NCBI RefSeq assembly: GCF_029639405.1
Contig: NZ_CP121273.1
Location: 72,213-136,212 of the forward strand
Origin: Microbacterium proteolyticum
GTDB lineage: Bacteria; Actinomycetota; Actinomycetes; Actinomycetales; Microbacteriaceae
Direction of reading: 5' to 3'
Length of the DNA: 64,000 nucleotides
The notes below the pieces were generated by a model. The model was not told the origin of the DNA, made no database searches, and saw only the letters and a list, made by a program, of their open reading frames with translations. How positions within the stretch are numbered: the stretch's first letter is position 1; each line of letters begins with the position of its first letter. Below are positions 25,955 to 33,626 of this stretch, piece by piece. The position numbers and the translations under genes were made by a program.

Positions 25955-25997
25955 TGTCACGCTTAGCTGGCCCAGGCTTGTCGCTTTGATTTGGCCC
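25955..25997 (+). repeat. IS21 left terminal inverted repeat
   Basis: The 43-bp end holds TGTCA, TGGCCCAGG and TGATTTGGCCC in fixed spacing. These blocks match the inverted right end at 30101-30143. Confidence 0.8.
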
Positions 25998-26085
25998 AGC
26001 TCGTCGGCTGCCGGGGTGTCGTTGTCGGTCTGATTTGGCCCAGGGCTGAGGGTGTCCTCGTTCGGTATCGAGCGAGGAGGGGCCT

Positions 26086-27741
26086 GTGAGGTCGAGGGTG
26101 GAAGAGTTCGCCGAGATTCGTCGTGCGGCGCGGGTCGAGGGGTTGTCGATCAACGCGCTGGCGAAACGGTTCCGAGTGCATCGACGCACGGTCCGTCAGG
26201 CGTTGGAGTCCGCAGAGCCGCCGGCGCGGAAGACCCCGGTCCGGGCAGCGCCGAAGCTCGATGGGGTGCGGGAGCTTATCGACGGGATGCTGCGGCAGGA
26301 CATCGACGCGCCGCGGAAGCAGCGGCAGACCGCGACCCGGATCTGGCACCGGCTCCTGGACGAGCACGGCGCCGATGTCGGCTACCCGACGGTGCGTGAC
26401 TACGTGCGGTGGCGGCGGCCGGAGATCCTTGGCACCAGCGGGGTGTCGCGAGCGATGGTCCCGCAGGAACACGCGCCCGGCGCTGAGGCGGAGGTCGATT
26501 TCGGGGAGCTGTGGGTGATCCTCGCTGGGGTGAAGACAAAGTGCTACATGTTCGCGTTCCGCCTCTCCCACTCGGGGCGTGCCGTGCACCGCGTCTACCC
26601 GACGCAGGCGTTGGAGGCGTTCCTGGAAGGCCATATCGACGCGTTCGAGGAACTCGGCGGTGTCCCAACGCTGCAGATCAAGTACGACAACCTCTCACCC
26701 GCAGTCACGCAGGTTCTCTCCGGCCGGGCGCGGGTAGAGACCACACGGTGGGCGTTGTTCCGATCGCATTACGGGTTCGACGCGTTCTACTGCGAGCCCG
26801 GGATCAACGGGGCGCACGAGAAGGGCGGCATCGAGGGCGAGGTTGGCAGGTTCCGCCGCACCTGGCTCTCACCCATGCCCGTCGTCGCGTCCCTCGCCGA
26901 GCTCAACGCCCGGATCCGTGAATGGGATCTGCGGGATGAGAGACGGCGGATCGGGCAGAAGATCAGCACTGTCGCCCAGGACCTCTCCTCCGATCGGGAG
27001 CATCTCGCGCAGCTGCCGAGGGATCGGTTCGACCCGGGCCTGGAGCTCTACCCGCGGGTCGACAGGTCCGGGCTGGTGACGGTGCGGCAGGCGAAGTACT
27101 CCGTCCCGGTCCGGCTCATCGGCCGCAAACTCCGCGTCTCGCTGCGCGCGTCTGAGCTCGTCGTATTCGACGGCCGGCAGGTCGTGGCCCGGCATGAGCG
27201 GGTCATCGAACGCTACGGGCAATCCGTCCAGCTCGATCACTACCTCGAGGTGCTCCAGCACAAGCCCGGCGCTCTCGGCGGCTCCACCGCCCTCGCCCAC
27301 GCCCGCAACACGGGCGCGTTCACTGGGCTGCATGAGGGGTTCTGGGCGGAATCGAGGAAGGTCAACGGTGATGCAGCCGGCACGAGAGAGCTCATCGACG
27401 TGCTCCTGCTGCACCGCACTATGCCGACCCCGGCGGTGCTCGCTGGAATCAGTGCCGCGCTCACCGTCGGCGCGGTCACTGCCGACGTCGTCGCCGTGGA
27501 AGCGCGCCTCGCGGCGGCCCAGCTCGAGAAAAATGACATCGCGCTCATCGAGGCGCCGACGTTGCCGAAGGTGGTGTCGCTCACGCAACGTCGTCTCACC
27601 GACCCGGCCGCGGTCATCGCCGGCCTCCCGCAAGACAACCGGCCCCTCCCGTCCGTCGCCGGCTACGACGCATTGCTGACCAAGAGAGCCGCGAAACACG
27701 CGGTTACCGCATCCATGAGTGAAGGAGCCTCCGGCGCATGA
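26086..27741 (+). CDS. istA: IS21 transposase IstA
   Basis: The 551-residue protein starts at GTG 26086. The N-terminal HTH is GLSINALAKRFRVHRRTVRQAL. The integrase core shows AEVDFGELWV (first Asp), LQIKYDNLSP (second Asp) and EKGGIEGEVGRFR (Glu). The C-terminal part has the beta-barrel region (VTVRQAKYSVPVRLIGRKLRV). It is full length, and all three catalytic acids are visible. It overlaps istB by four bases (ATGA). Regulation is probably weak read-in plus the terminal repeats. Confidence 0.93.
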   Translation: MRSRVEEFAEIRRAARVEGLSINALAKRFRVHRRTVRQALESAEPPARKTPVRAAPKLDGVRELIDGMLRQDIDAPRKQRQTATRIWHRLLDEHGADVGYPTVRDYVRWRRPEILGTSGVSRAMVPQEHAPGAEAEVDFGELWVILAGVKTKCYMFAFRLSHSGRAVHRVYPTQALEAFLEGHIDAFEELGGVPTLQIKYDNLSPAVTQVLSGRARVETTRWALFRSHYGFDAFYCEPGINGAHEKGGIEGEVGRFRRTWLSPMPVVASLAELNARIREWDLRDERRRIGQKISTVAQDLSSDREHLAQLPRDRFDPGLELYPRVDRSGLVTVRQAKYSVPVRLIGRKLRVSLRASELVVFDGRQVVARHERVIERYGQSVQLDHYLEVLQHKPGALGGSTALAHARNTGAFTGLHEGFWAESRKVNGDAAGTRELIDVLLLHRTMPTPAVLAGISAALTVGAVTADVVAVEARLAAAQLEKNDIALIEAPTLPKVVSLTQRRLTDPAAVIAGLPQDNRPLPSVAGYDALLTKRAAKHAVTASMSEGASGA

Positions 27742-28547
27742 GTCCGACCCTCACGAACGTTACGACCACGCTCCGCCACCGCCGCGGCCTGACTGAGGAA
27801 GCCGCCGCGGCCGCCGTCGACTCCGCCTGCCGACGGCTCCGGCTGCCGACGATCCGGGCGGTGATGGAAGAGGCGACGCAGACCGCGAAACGGGAGCAAC
27901 TGTCCTACCTCGGCTACCTCGCCGAGCTGCTCCTCGCCGAGGTCGACGACCGGGACCGCCGCTCCATCACGCGCCGGGTCCAGAACGCCGGCTTCCCGCG
28001 GCAGAAATGGTTGGGCGACTTCGACTACGACGCGAACCCGAACATCAACCCCGCCACCATCCACACCCTCGCGCAAGGCGACTGGATCCGCCGCGGGGAA
28101 CCCCTCTGCCTCATCGGCGACTCCGGCACCGGCAAGTCGCATCTCCTGATCGGGCTCGGCACCGCCGCAGCCGAAAAGGGCTACCGGGTCCGATACACGC
28201 TCGCGACCCGGCTCGTGAACGAGCTCGTCGAAGCCGCCGACGATATGCAACTGAACCGCACCATCGCCCGCTACGGTCGCGTCGACCTGCTCTTGATCGA
28301 TGAACTCGGCTACATGGAACTCGATCGCAGAGGCGCCGAACTCCTGTTCCAAGTCCTCACCGAGAGAGAAGAGAAGGCATCCGTGGCGATCGCGACCAAC
28401 GAAGCCTTCAGCGGATGGACGAAGACATTCACCGACCCGAGACTCTGCGCGGCGATCGTCGACCGACTCACCTTCCACGGCACCATCATCGAGACCGGGA
28501 CCGACTCATATCGACTCAACCACACCAGGAAGACGCCAGCGCGCTAG
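27738..28547 (+). CDS. istB: IS21 ATPase IstB
   Basis: The 269-residue AAA+ protein has Walker A GDSGTGKSH and Walker B LLLIDELGYMEL. NEAFSGWTKTFTDPRLCAAIVDRLTFHG follows in the usual DnaC-like region; it is given here only as a span at about residues 225-252. IstB assembles on DNA and activates IstA for insertion. It starts at ATG 27738 inside the istA stop. The 89 bases after it contain the promoter and operator of the passenger genes rather than an IS end. Confidence 0.93.
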   Translation: MSPTLTNVTTTLRHRRGLTEEAAAAAVDSACRRLRLPTIRAVMEEATQTAKREQLSYLGYLAELLLAEVDDRDRRSITRRVQNAGFPRQKWLGDFDYDANPNINPATIHTLAQGDWIRRGEPLCLIGDSGTGKSHLLIGLGTAAAEKGYRVRYTLATRLVNELVEAADDMQLNRTIARYGRVDLLLIDELGYMELDRRGAELLFQVLTEREEKASVAIATNEAFSGWTKTFTDPRLCAAIVDRLTFHGTIIETGTDSYRLNHTRKTPAR

Positions 28548-28597
28548 CGGTCCAGACGGCCGCCAGCATCCAGATCTTGTGCTCCTCATCTGGTACA

Positions 28598-28614
28598 ACT
28601 TGTGATAGACAAGT
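28598..28614. promoter_or_regulatory. Inverted repeat upstream of IS21 passenger genes
   Basis: ACTTGT and ACAAGT flank GATAG, 22 bases before the passenger membrane-protein start. The symmetry and position fit an operator for the GntR-type repressor encoded as second gene of the same operon. Confidence 0.6.
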
Positions 28615-28636
28615 GGCACAAGAGATTGGATGAGTG

Positions 28637-29680
28637 ATGTTGATGAGCGGTGCGCGCATGTTCGACCCAGCCCAGTTGATCGCAGGAGCGTTCTCGCTAC
28701 CTGCAGTCTCGTTCTTCGTGGCATTGGTCCTTGCGGCAGGTATAGGTCTCTACACGTCACGGGCTTCTGCTGCTGCACGGCCGCTTACCGCAGAGCCGCG
28801 ATCAGTTCGAGCGCGATACGCACCCGAGCGGCGTGCGATTGGATGGGCCGCGGCCGGGGTGCTCGTCTTTTTCTTCGTTGACTACGTGATCCGCGGCTAC
28901 ATCCTCACTGGTGCGGATCGTCTTCATTGGTGGCGATTCACCACCCCGATCGCGTGCGCCATCATCGGTCTCGGCATCGTCCTCGCTTTCATCGTGACGA
29001 GGGGGACGACCCCGGCGGAGGTTCCCGTGATTTCGGCCGAACGTCGAAGCTGGGTGAGCTTCAGCTCCCGGTTCGCGCTCATCAGCCTGGGGCTCACGGC
29101 TCTGATCCTCGTGGTGACGACCGTTGCTGCCGGTCTCGCATCGTCACCCAACGTGCAGGGCCAATACGTCTGGCTCGTCATTCCCATCCCCAACGAAAGC
29201 ACGATCGACCCGATCCGTCTGCCCTTCTACGGGTGGACCTACGGGCTGCCGGTGCTCACCAGCCTGGGTGCCCTGCTCGCCGTCGCCTGGTCCGCGTTCG
29301 ATCGCAATGCGGCGCGCCCATACCTCCACACCGAGACCCTCATCGCCGAGCGGGCTGCGCGTCGAGAGGCCGCGCGCAACGTCACACGCGTGACAACGGC
29401 GGCGGTTCTTCTCACACTCGCCGGCGCCTGGCGTTTCATCGCAAACTCGGGATCGGTTTCCCACCTGACCGTCACGGGGCAGAACGGGGACAACCCCTAC
29501 GACGCCGCCTGGCGATACGCCGAGCTCGCCGTCGCCGCGGGATGGTGCGCTCCCATTCTCGAGATCACCGGGTTCGTGCTGCTACTCCTCGTCGCTGGCA
29601 GTGGCCTGCGACGCCGCCCAGCGACCCGCCAACCATCGGCTCCGACCGAGACACCGGCGACCCTGGAGGCAACGCGATGA
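28637..29680 (+). CDS. IS21 passenger: multi-pass membrane protein, unknown
   Basis: The 347-residue protein has about seven or eight hydrophobic segments, for example VSFFVALVLAAGIGLY, VLVFFFVDYVIRGYIL, IACAIIGLGIVLAFIV and FALISLGLTALILVVTTVAA. No enzyme motif is visible. The start could be ATG 28637 or 28643. It overlaps the GntR gene by four bases (ATGA). Membrane proteins paired with YtrA-type GntR regulators often belong to stress or antibiotic-response operons, but this one has no ABC ATPase partner. It lies within the IS21 ends. Confidence 0.65.
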   Translation: MLMSGARMFDPAQLIAGAFSLPAVSFFVALVLAAGIGLYTSRASAAARPLTAEPRSVRARYAPERRAIGWAAAGVLVFFFVDYVIRGYILTGADRLHWWRFTTPIACAIIGLGIVLAFIVTRGTTPAEVPVISAERRSWVSFSSRFALISLGLTALILVVTTVAAGLASSPNVQGQYVWLVIPIPNESTIDPIRLPFYGWTYGLPVLTSLGALLAVAWSAFDRNAARPYLHTETLIAERAARREAARNVTRVTTAAVLLTLAGAWRFIANSGSVSHLTVTGQNGDNPYDAAWRYAELAVAAGWCAPILEITGFVLLLLVAGSGLRRRPATRQPSAPTETPATLEATR

Positions 29681-30066
29681 CATCGCACGTCGTCGTCACC
29701 ACACCCGAAGAGAGCAACCCAGCGATCGACATCTACCGGCAGCTTCGCGGGCTCATCGTCTCAGGCCAATTGGGCGCGAACGAGCGGCTTCCCACGGTGC
29801 GCCAGACCGCCGCAGACCTCAAAGTCGCGCAGGGCACCGCGGCGAAGGCCTACAAGATGCTCGAGCAGGATGGACTCGTCGTCACCCGGACCGCGGCCGG
29901 GACGCGCGTGGCAGACTCCGCCGCAGTGCTGCCTCAATCGGTGATCCGGCGAATCCGCGAACTCGTCGACGAAGCCGCCGCCACGAACACGGACCACGAC
30001 GACGTGATCAATGTCCTCCGCGCGATACTGCAAACTCGATCCGGCAACGCGCACCATCCAGCCTGA
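29677..30066 (+). CDS. IS21 passenger: GntR-family regulator (YtrA-like)
   Basis: The 129-residue protein has a GntR winged helix (AIDIYRQLRGLIVSGQLG, RLPTVRQTAADLKVAQGTAAKAYKMLEQDGLVVTR, read at about residues 19-75) and a short C-terminal helical region, as in the YtrA subfamily. It probably represses its own operon through the inverted repeat at 28598-28614. The gene ends 35 bases before the right terminal repeat of the IS21 element, so it travels with it. Confidence 0.8.
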   Translation: MTSHVVVTTPEESNPAIDIYRQLRGLIVSGQLGANERLPTVRQTAADLKVAQGTAAKAYKMLEQDGLVVTRTAAGTRVADSAAVLPQSVIRRIRELVDEAAATNTDHDDVINVLRAILQTRSGNAHHPA

Positions 30067-30100
30067 CGAACACAGCCCTTCAGAAGACACCATCTTGGAT

Positions 30101-30143
30101 GGGCCAAATCAGGCCGTCCCCCCTGGGCCACAAGACGTTGACA
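30101..30143 (-). repeat. IS21 right terminal inverted repeat
   Basis: Reading inward on the minus strand the end gives TGTCA, 8 bases, TGGCCCAGG, 10 bases, TGATTTGGCCC, block for block as at the left end. It marks the true right boundary of the element, 1.6 kb beyond istB. Confidence 0.8.
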
Positions 30144-30583
30144 AAGCCAAGCACCGCCCGATCAGGCTCGAGCAGCTGCCCGACGGCTTGAAGGCCGAGC
30201 TCGTCGAGACGGCAGAACGTGGTCAGGTCAGGGGTCGCGAACGTAGGGTGGTGCAAGTCGAGGTCTTCCGGCGGATGGTGAGCGTGAGAACTTCCATCCT
30301 GGAAGACCTCGACGCCTATCCGCGAACCAGCCGGCGGTCCCGGGCTACACCCTCAACTGCGAAGAGCCTCGAATGGACCAGGCTCGTGAGCCCTGAACTG
30401 TCGGTCGTCTCTCAACCGGTATTGGGGATGAAACAAAGTGCGGCAACCGAACTACTGCGCCGCATCGACGGTGATGAAGACGAGTTCCGCACAACCTTCT
30501 GTGACACAGAATTCGTGTATCGGGCCTCGACCGCACCGCCTCCTTCGGGGTAACGGCCAGGTCAACCGACGGTACATCCTGTT
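30144..30583. other. 440-bp stretch without a convincing gene
   Basis: This flank of the IS21 element has weak open frames on both strands, but none shows a family pattern, a ribosome site or the usual gene overlaps. It may be debris of an older insertion. It ends at a degenerate res-like palindrome. Confidence 0.4.
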
Positions 30584-30610
30584 GGTGCAAAACCGATCGG
30601 GTTTTGCTCC
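30584..30610 (+). repeat. Degenerate third copy of the res-like core
   Basis: TGCAAAACCGATCGGGTTTTGC differs from the core at 14902 by one inserted G. The left half-site GGTGCAAAACCG is identical to copy 1. The accessory part of the 82-bp repeat does not follow, so this is a core site only, probably inactive. Confidence 0.5.
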
Positions 30611-30657
30611 AATACGGTTGTCGAAGGACATGTAGTCGCGCCTGCCGGGGCTGGCCT

Positions 30658-30990
30658 TCACCGAGATGCGGCGTGTGCTTGCTGAGCGGGGGCGGGTTCG
30701 GTCCAGTGGTCGAGGTCGATTATGAGGCCGCTGGTGCTGTTTGCTTGGGCGGCGAGTTGCTGGAGGTATGCGCCTACGAGGGGTGTTGCTTCGGGTGTGG
30801 TGTAGGTGAAGCGGAGGGGGATGTTGGGGTTCATCCAGATTGTGATGCGAGGTTCGGGGTTGGCACGTTGGGTCAGGGTGAGGGTGAAGTTCTCGCCGCG
30901 GCGGAGCTTGGTCGCGGCGATGACTTGGATGTAGTGCAGGAGGCGATCGTCGATGATGGCGTCGCTGTTGCTGTAGTAAAGGTTTCCCAT
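30658..30990 (-). CDS. DUF7882-family protein
   Basis: The 110-residue protein starts at ATG 30990 (MGNLYYSNSDAIIDDRLLHY). It keeps the family order: an N-terminal strand, IDDRLLHYIQVIAATKLRRGENF, then RITIWMNPNIPLRFTY and a C-terminal helix. DUF7882 proteins are small, common in Microbacteriaceae and often wrongly labelled ATP-dependent DNA ligase; their function is unknown. This is one of three intact copies in the window. It is followed by the convergent degenerate region and lies 141 bases from the Asp23-type operon end. Confidence 0.75.
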   Translation of the reverse strand: MGNLYYSNSDAIIDDRLLHYIQVIAATKLRRGENFTLTLTQRANPEPRITIWMNPNIPLRFTYTTPEATPLVGAYLQQLAAQANSTSGLIIDLDHWTEPAPAQQAHAASR

Positions 30991-31131
30991 GGGCCCTATC
31001 AGTCGGATGGTGGGCGCGCGCAGGGAGTGACGGGCCTGTCGCACGAGACGGCGGTGCCGCTCACATATAGAAGAGCACGACAGGGCCTGCTCCGTCACAA
31101 AAATGTTCGGACCCCGGGCGGAGGGTGTTCC

Positions 31132-31461
31132 TCAGATGGTGATGCTCGCGATTTGCACCGTGATGCGTGCGGATTTGTCGGGGTGTGCGGATCGCAGATG
31201 ATCAGCGATGTCGCGGGCAATAGTGGGGGCGGGGCTGCTGTGGGTGGCGACTCGGGCCGATATGGTCGTTCGCTCGTTCGTGGTGCGTAGATTCACGATG
31301 GGCTCTGGGGCTGGTGAGGTGCCGAGGGTGGCAGCGATCGCTCGTGCGATTCGTGTTGGTGTGGGCGCTGAGGGGTACACGGCGGTAACTCCCGGAACGC
31401 TGAGGACGAGGGTGGTCAGGTCCTCCGGCTGCGGAGAGGGGGTGGGTTGTTCGCTACTCAT
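31132..31461 (-). CDS. Small Asp23-operon protein, unknown
   Basis: The 109-residue acidic protein has a Pro-rich start (SSEQPTPSPQPEDL). An alpha/beta body includes VLSVPGVTAVYPSAP and a C-terminal ITVQIASITI strand. The pattern VPGVTAVYP...ISARVATHSS...IARDIADHL resembles a reduced Asp23/Gls24 fold; this is a weak match. Its ATG overlaps the stop of the Asp23 gene (ATGA), making it third in the sigma-factor operon. It may help anchor or modulate its neighbour. Confidence 0.6.
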   Translation of the reverse strand: MSSEQPTPSPQPEDLTTLVLSVPGVTAVYPSAPTPTRIARAIAATLGTSPAPEPIVNLRTTNERTTISARVATHSSPAPTIARDIADHLRSAHPDKSARITVQIASITI

Positions 31462-32060
31462 CTGGCGTCGTCTCCTGCAGCCGCGTCGTGGATGTTTTCG
31501 ACAGTGATGTTGAGGGCGTCGATGTGCAGCTCGGTGTGTTCGTGAAGGACCTTCATTACCTGTTCGCGGAGCTGGGTGAGCAGTGGTGGCATCGGCGTGC
31601 GTGTGGCGATGCTGACGGTGATGTTGACATGTACGGGGGCGTGTGGTGTGTCGGCTTCACCGGTGATTCGACATGCTCCGACCAGGATGCCGGGGATGGT
31701 GTCGCTGACGTCACGGATGAGGGCACGTACGGCTCCTTCGGTGATGCTGAGGCTCACCAAGGGGTCGGGGTGGTGCAGGGGGAGGTCGCGTCCGGCCCGA
31801 AGCTCGGCGCCGATGTTGTTGATGATGTCGTTCAGCCAGGACGGGGGAGGAGCAGGCACGGTATCGGCGTCGTGTGCGATCAGATCGCGGGAGAGGTGGG
31901 AGACACGCTCGAGAGCGCGCAGCGCGTTGACGCACTCCGGGCACTCCTCGATGGCGGGGTCGTAGGGGGTGCGGTCGTGGGCGAGGTAGGTGCTGAGCTC
32001 GTCGAGGGTTTTGCCGCAGTCCAGGACGGTGCGGTCGGAGTTGGTGTTGGTGTCGGTCAT
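31458..32060 (-). CDS. Asp23/Gls24 protein with N-terminal zinc-finger-like segment
   Basis: The 200-residue protein starts at ATG 32060, overlapping the sigma factor stop. The first 55 residues carry a Cys/His pattern (LDCGKTLDELSTYLAHD then ECPECVNALR) like the zinc-binding N-terminus of ECF anti-sigma factors. The rest is an Asp23/Gls24-type domain (VSLSITEGAVRALIRDVSDT, VHVNITVSIA). Gls24 proteins are envelope-stress factors in Gram-positive bacteria. The fusion suggests that it may also hold the sigma factor; that is inference from layout. Confidence 0.75.
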   Translation of the reverse strand: MTDTNTNSDRTVLDCGKTLDELSTYLAHDRTPYDPAIEECPECVNALRALERVSHLSRDLIAHDADTVPAPPPSWLNDIINNIGAELRAGRDLPLHHPDPLVSLSITEGAVRALIRDVSDTIPGILVGACRITGEADTPHAPVHVNITVSIATRTPMPPLLTQLREQVMKVLHEHTELHIDALNITVENIHDAAAGDDAR

Positions 32061-32632
32061 CGCCATCCCTCCATTCGGACTGTGATGTTCACTCGTGCTC
32101 GTGCGAGTTTGCCGCGTGCTTGGCCGGTGGTGACCCCCATTGCATCGGCAATGTCTTGGTAGCTCAGTCCCGCCACTTCGCGAAGGAGCCAGCATTGCCG
32201 CTGATCCTCGGGCAAGGCGTCCAACGCTTTGGAGAGTTCGCGCAGTTGCGCGTTGCGTATTGTCGTCTCCTCCGGGTCGTGTCCGGTGGCTGCATGGTCG
32301 GCCGGGAAGACTGTTTCCGGGGGGCGTTTTTTGAGGTGGGCGAATGCGCGTCTCGTGGCGATACGCATCATCCATGGCTTGGCTTGGCTCGGGTCACGCA
32401 GGGTGGGCAGTTTCTTCCAGGCGACGACGTAGGTGTCTTGGAGGATGTCGTCGGCGTCGGTGTAGCTGCTGACGATGCGAGCGATGTAGGCGCGCATGAT
32501 GGGTGCGTGTCGGGTGATGAGGGTGCGAAAAGCGGCCACGTCCCCGTCGACTGCTCGCTGGACAAGCAAGTCGTCGGCTGCGGCGGCCAATCCTTGATTG
32601 GACGGAGAACCGCTGGTCGTGGTTGGGGGCAT
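32057..32632 (-). CDS. ECF-type RNA polymerase sigma factor
   Basis: The 191-residue protein has sigma region 2 (DADDILQDTYVVAWKKLPTL, PWMMRIATRRAFAHLKK) and region 4 (LPEDQRQCWLLREVAGLSYQ, IADAMGVTTGQARGKLARAR). The length is typical for ECF sigma factors. It heads an operon with the zinc-finger/Asp23 gene and a small third gene. Likely targets are the stress genes nearby, but I could not define its promoter motif by eye. The 161-bp divergent region toward 32794 holds its promoter. Confidence 0.9.
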   Translation of the reverse strand: MPPTTTSGSPSNQGLAAAADDLLVQRAVDGDVAAFRTLITRHAPIMRAYIARIVSSYTDADDILQDTYVVAWKKLPTLRDPSQAKPWMMRIATRRAFAHLKKRPPETVFPADHAATGHDPEETTIRNAQLRELSKALDALPEDQRQCWLLREVAGLSYQDIADAMGVTTGQARGKLARARVNITVRMEGWR

Positions 32633-32793
32633 GGACTCCGCTTACCTTTTTTGTGACGATCGCACCGTGTCCGCGCTCATGTGTGTGACGGTGCCGCTGC
32701 ACATGCAGCGAGTGAATTTATACCGTAAGTCGACCGGCTAAGTGCTGCTTGCCCGTCCAAGCCCTCGATCCACTCGTGGAAGGACCACCAGCT

Positions 32794-33114
32794 GTGACCA
32801 CCTCCGACAACGACGCTGCTGCGGCGGCGAAAGACCGCTTCGAAGACGCCACCGACGCGCTGCAACACGCCTCCACGAACGGCAGCGACGGCACCGCTCG
32901 TTCCGGCAGTCACGTCGCTGACCATGTCTCCGTCGAGATCGACGAGGCGAAACAGCAGGCCGAATCCGCCATCGACACGACCCTGCAGTCTGCAGTGAAC
33001 GCCGTGGAGGGAGCGCGCGCCACCTACCAGCGGGACCCGAAGAAGGCACTCATCACGGCCGGCGCCGTCGCGATCGGACTCGTGGCCCTCGTCACACTGC
33101 TACGCCGCCTCTAA
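32794..33114 (+). CDS. Small membrane-anchored protein, DUF883/YqjD-like
   Basis: The 106-residue protein starts at GTG 32794 after GGAAGGA. A long helical, charged region (KDRFEDATDALQHAS, DEAKQQAESAIDTTLQ) is followed by YQRDPKKALITAGAVAIGLV, a membrane helix at the C-terminus, and basic last residues. This is the layout of YqjD/DUF883 stress proteins that tie ribosomes or other partners to the membrane. It is divergent from the ECF sigma gene and might be one of its targets. Confidence 0.65.
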   Translation: MTTSDNDAAAAAKDRFEDATDALQHASTNGSDGTARSGSHVADHVSVEIDEAKQQAESAIDTTLQSAVNAVEGARATYQRDPKKALITAGAVAIGLVALVTLLRRL

Positions 33115-33167
33115 CAACTCCAGACCACCTATCGACCTCAGTCACACCCATAACGAAGGAGCAACCC

Positions 33168-33383
33168 ATGTCCACTCCCACCAACGACGACGCGCAGCTG
33201 TCCGCCGACGAAGACTCCTACGAAGGCGCAGACGTCGAAGTCTCAACCGAGACCGACACCACCTCCAAGCCCGGCGGGCTCGGTGAAGACGGAACCATTC
33301 CGAGCGACCCTAACGGTGTCGCCGCCGGGCACACCGGCACCGCCTCCAACTTCAACCCGGAAGAGGATGAGGACGCGCACTGA
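33168..33383 (+). CDS. Small acidic, disordered protein
   Basis: The 71-residue product starts at ATG 33168 with AAGGAGCA eight bases upstream. It is low in hydrophobic residues and rich in Asp, Glu, Thr and Gly (SADEDSYEGADVEVSTETD, SNFNPEEDEDAH). It is likely to be unstructured. It follows the YqjD-like gene in the same direction. I recognise no family. A 17-bp inverted repeat lies directly after it. Confidence 0.6.
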   Translation: MSTPTNDDAQLSADEDSYEGADVEVSTETDTTSKPGGLGEDGTIPSDPNGVAAGHTGTASNFNPEEDEDAH

Positions 33384-33399
33384 CTGTACGCTGCGCTGA

Positions 33400-33460
33400 C
33401 AGCTCGACGAGCACGGAGAAGTTCGATGTCCCCGGTGTGGGGCCCGTGCTCGTCGAGCTG
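33400..33460. repeat. 17-bp perfect inverted repeat with 27-base loop
   Basis: CAGCTCGACGAGCACGG (33400-33416) is repeated in inverse at 33444-33460. It begins 17 bases after the small acidic gene and may be its terminator, though no T-run follows. It overlaps the start of the short frame at 33437. Confidence 0.7.
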
Positions 33461-33595
33461 TGCGCGCATCACTTCACCCTCACGAACGAACGGATGATGC
33501 TGCTCGGCACCGTGACCCGCCTCACGGGCCGAGCCGTCGACGTCGTCGACTACGAACGTGTCGCGCAACACCTGCACGACATGGGGGTCATTTGA
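33437..33595 (+). CDS. Possible 52-residue protein
   Basis: A GTG at 33437 opens a frame ending at TGA 33593-33595 that encodes a plausible small helical protein (VGPVLVELCAHHFTLTNERM, then LTGRAVDVVDYERVAQHL). No good ribosome site is visible, and the 5' end lies in the hairpin, which could control its translation. Codon use looks ordinary for this DNA. It is convergent with the BrkB gene, 31 bases away. Confidence 0.35.
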   Translation: MGPVLVELCAHHFTLTNERMMLLGTVTRLTGRAVDVVDYERVAQHLHDMGVI

Positions 33596-33626
33596 GGCTG
33601 CGCCAACGGGAGCGTCTGAGGGTGTG

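Larger units (their letters stand above)
25955..30143 (+). mobile_element. IS21-family element carrying two passenger genes
   Basis: The left end at 25955 reads TGTCA, 8 bases, TGGCCCAGG, 10 bases, TGATTTGGCCC. The inverse of the same three blocks with the same 8- and 10-base spacers ends at 30143. A further TGATTTGGCCCAG at about 26030 makes the multiple terminal repeats usual in IS21. Between the ends are istA, istB and two more genes, giving 4189 bp instead of the usual 2-2.6 kb. No right-end repeat lies directly after istB. I see no target duplication at the flanks (GCTC and AAGC). Confidence 0.8.

Noticed and set aside
24805-25989. Plus-strand frame of 394 codons opposite the ISL3 transposase
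   Set aside because: The transposase strand carries the zinc finger and DDE motifs; the opposite strand is a shadow that also crosses the IS21 boundary.
30011-30553. Plus-strand frame of 180 codons after the IS21 right end
   Set aside because: It starts inside the GntR gene, crosses the IS end and shows no family pattern or ribosome site.
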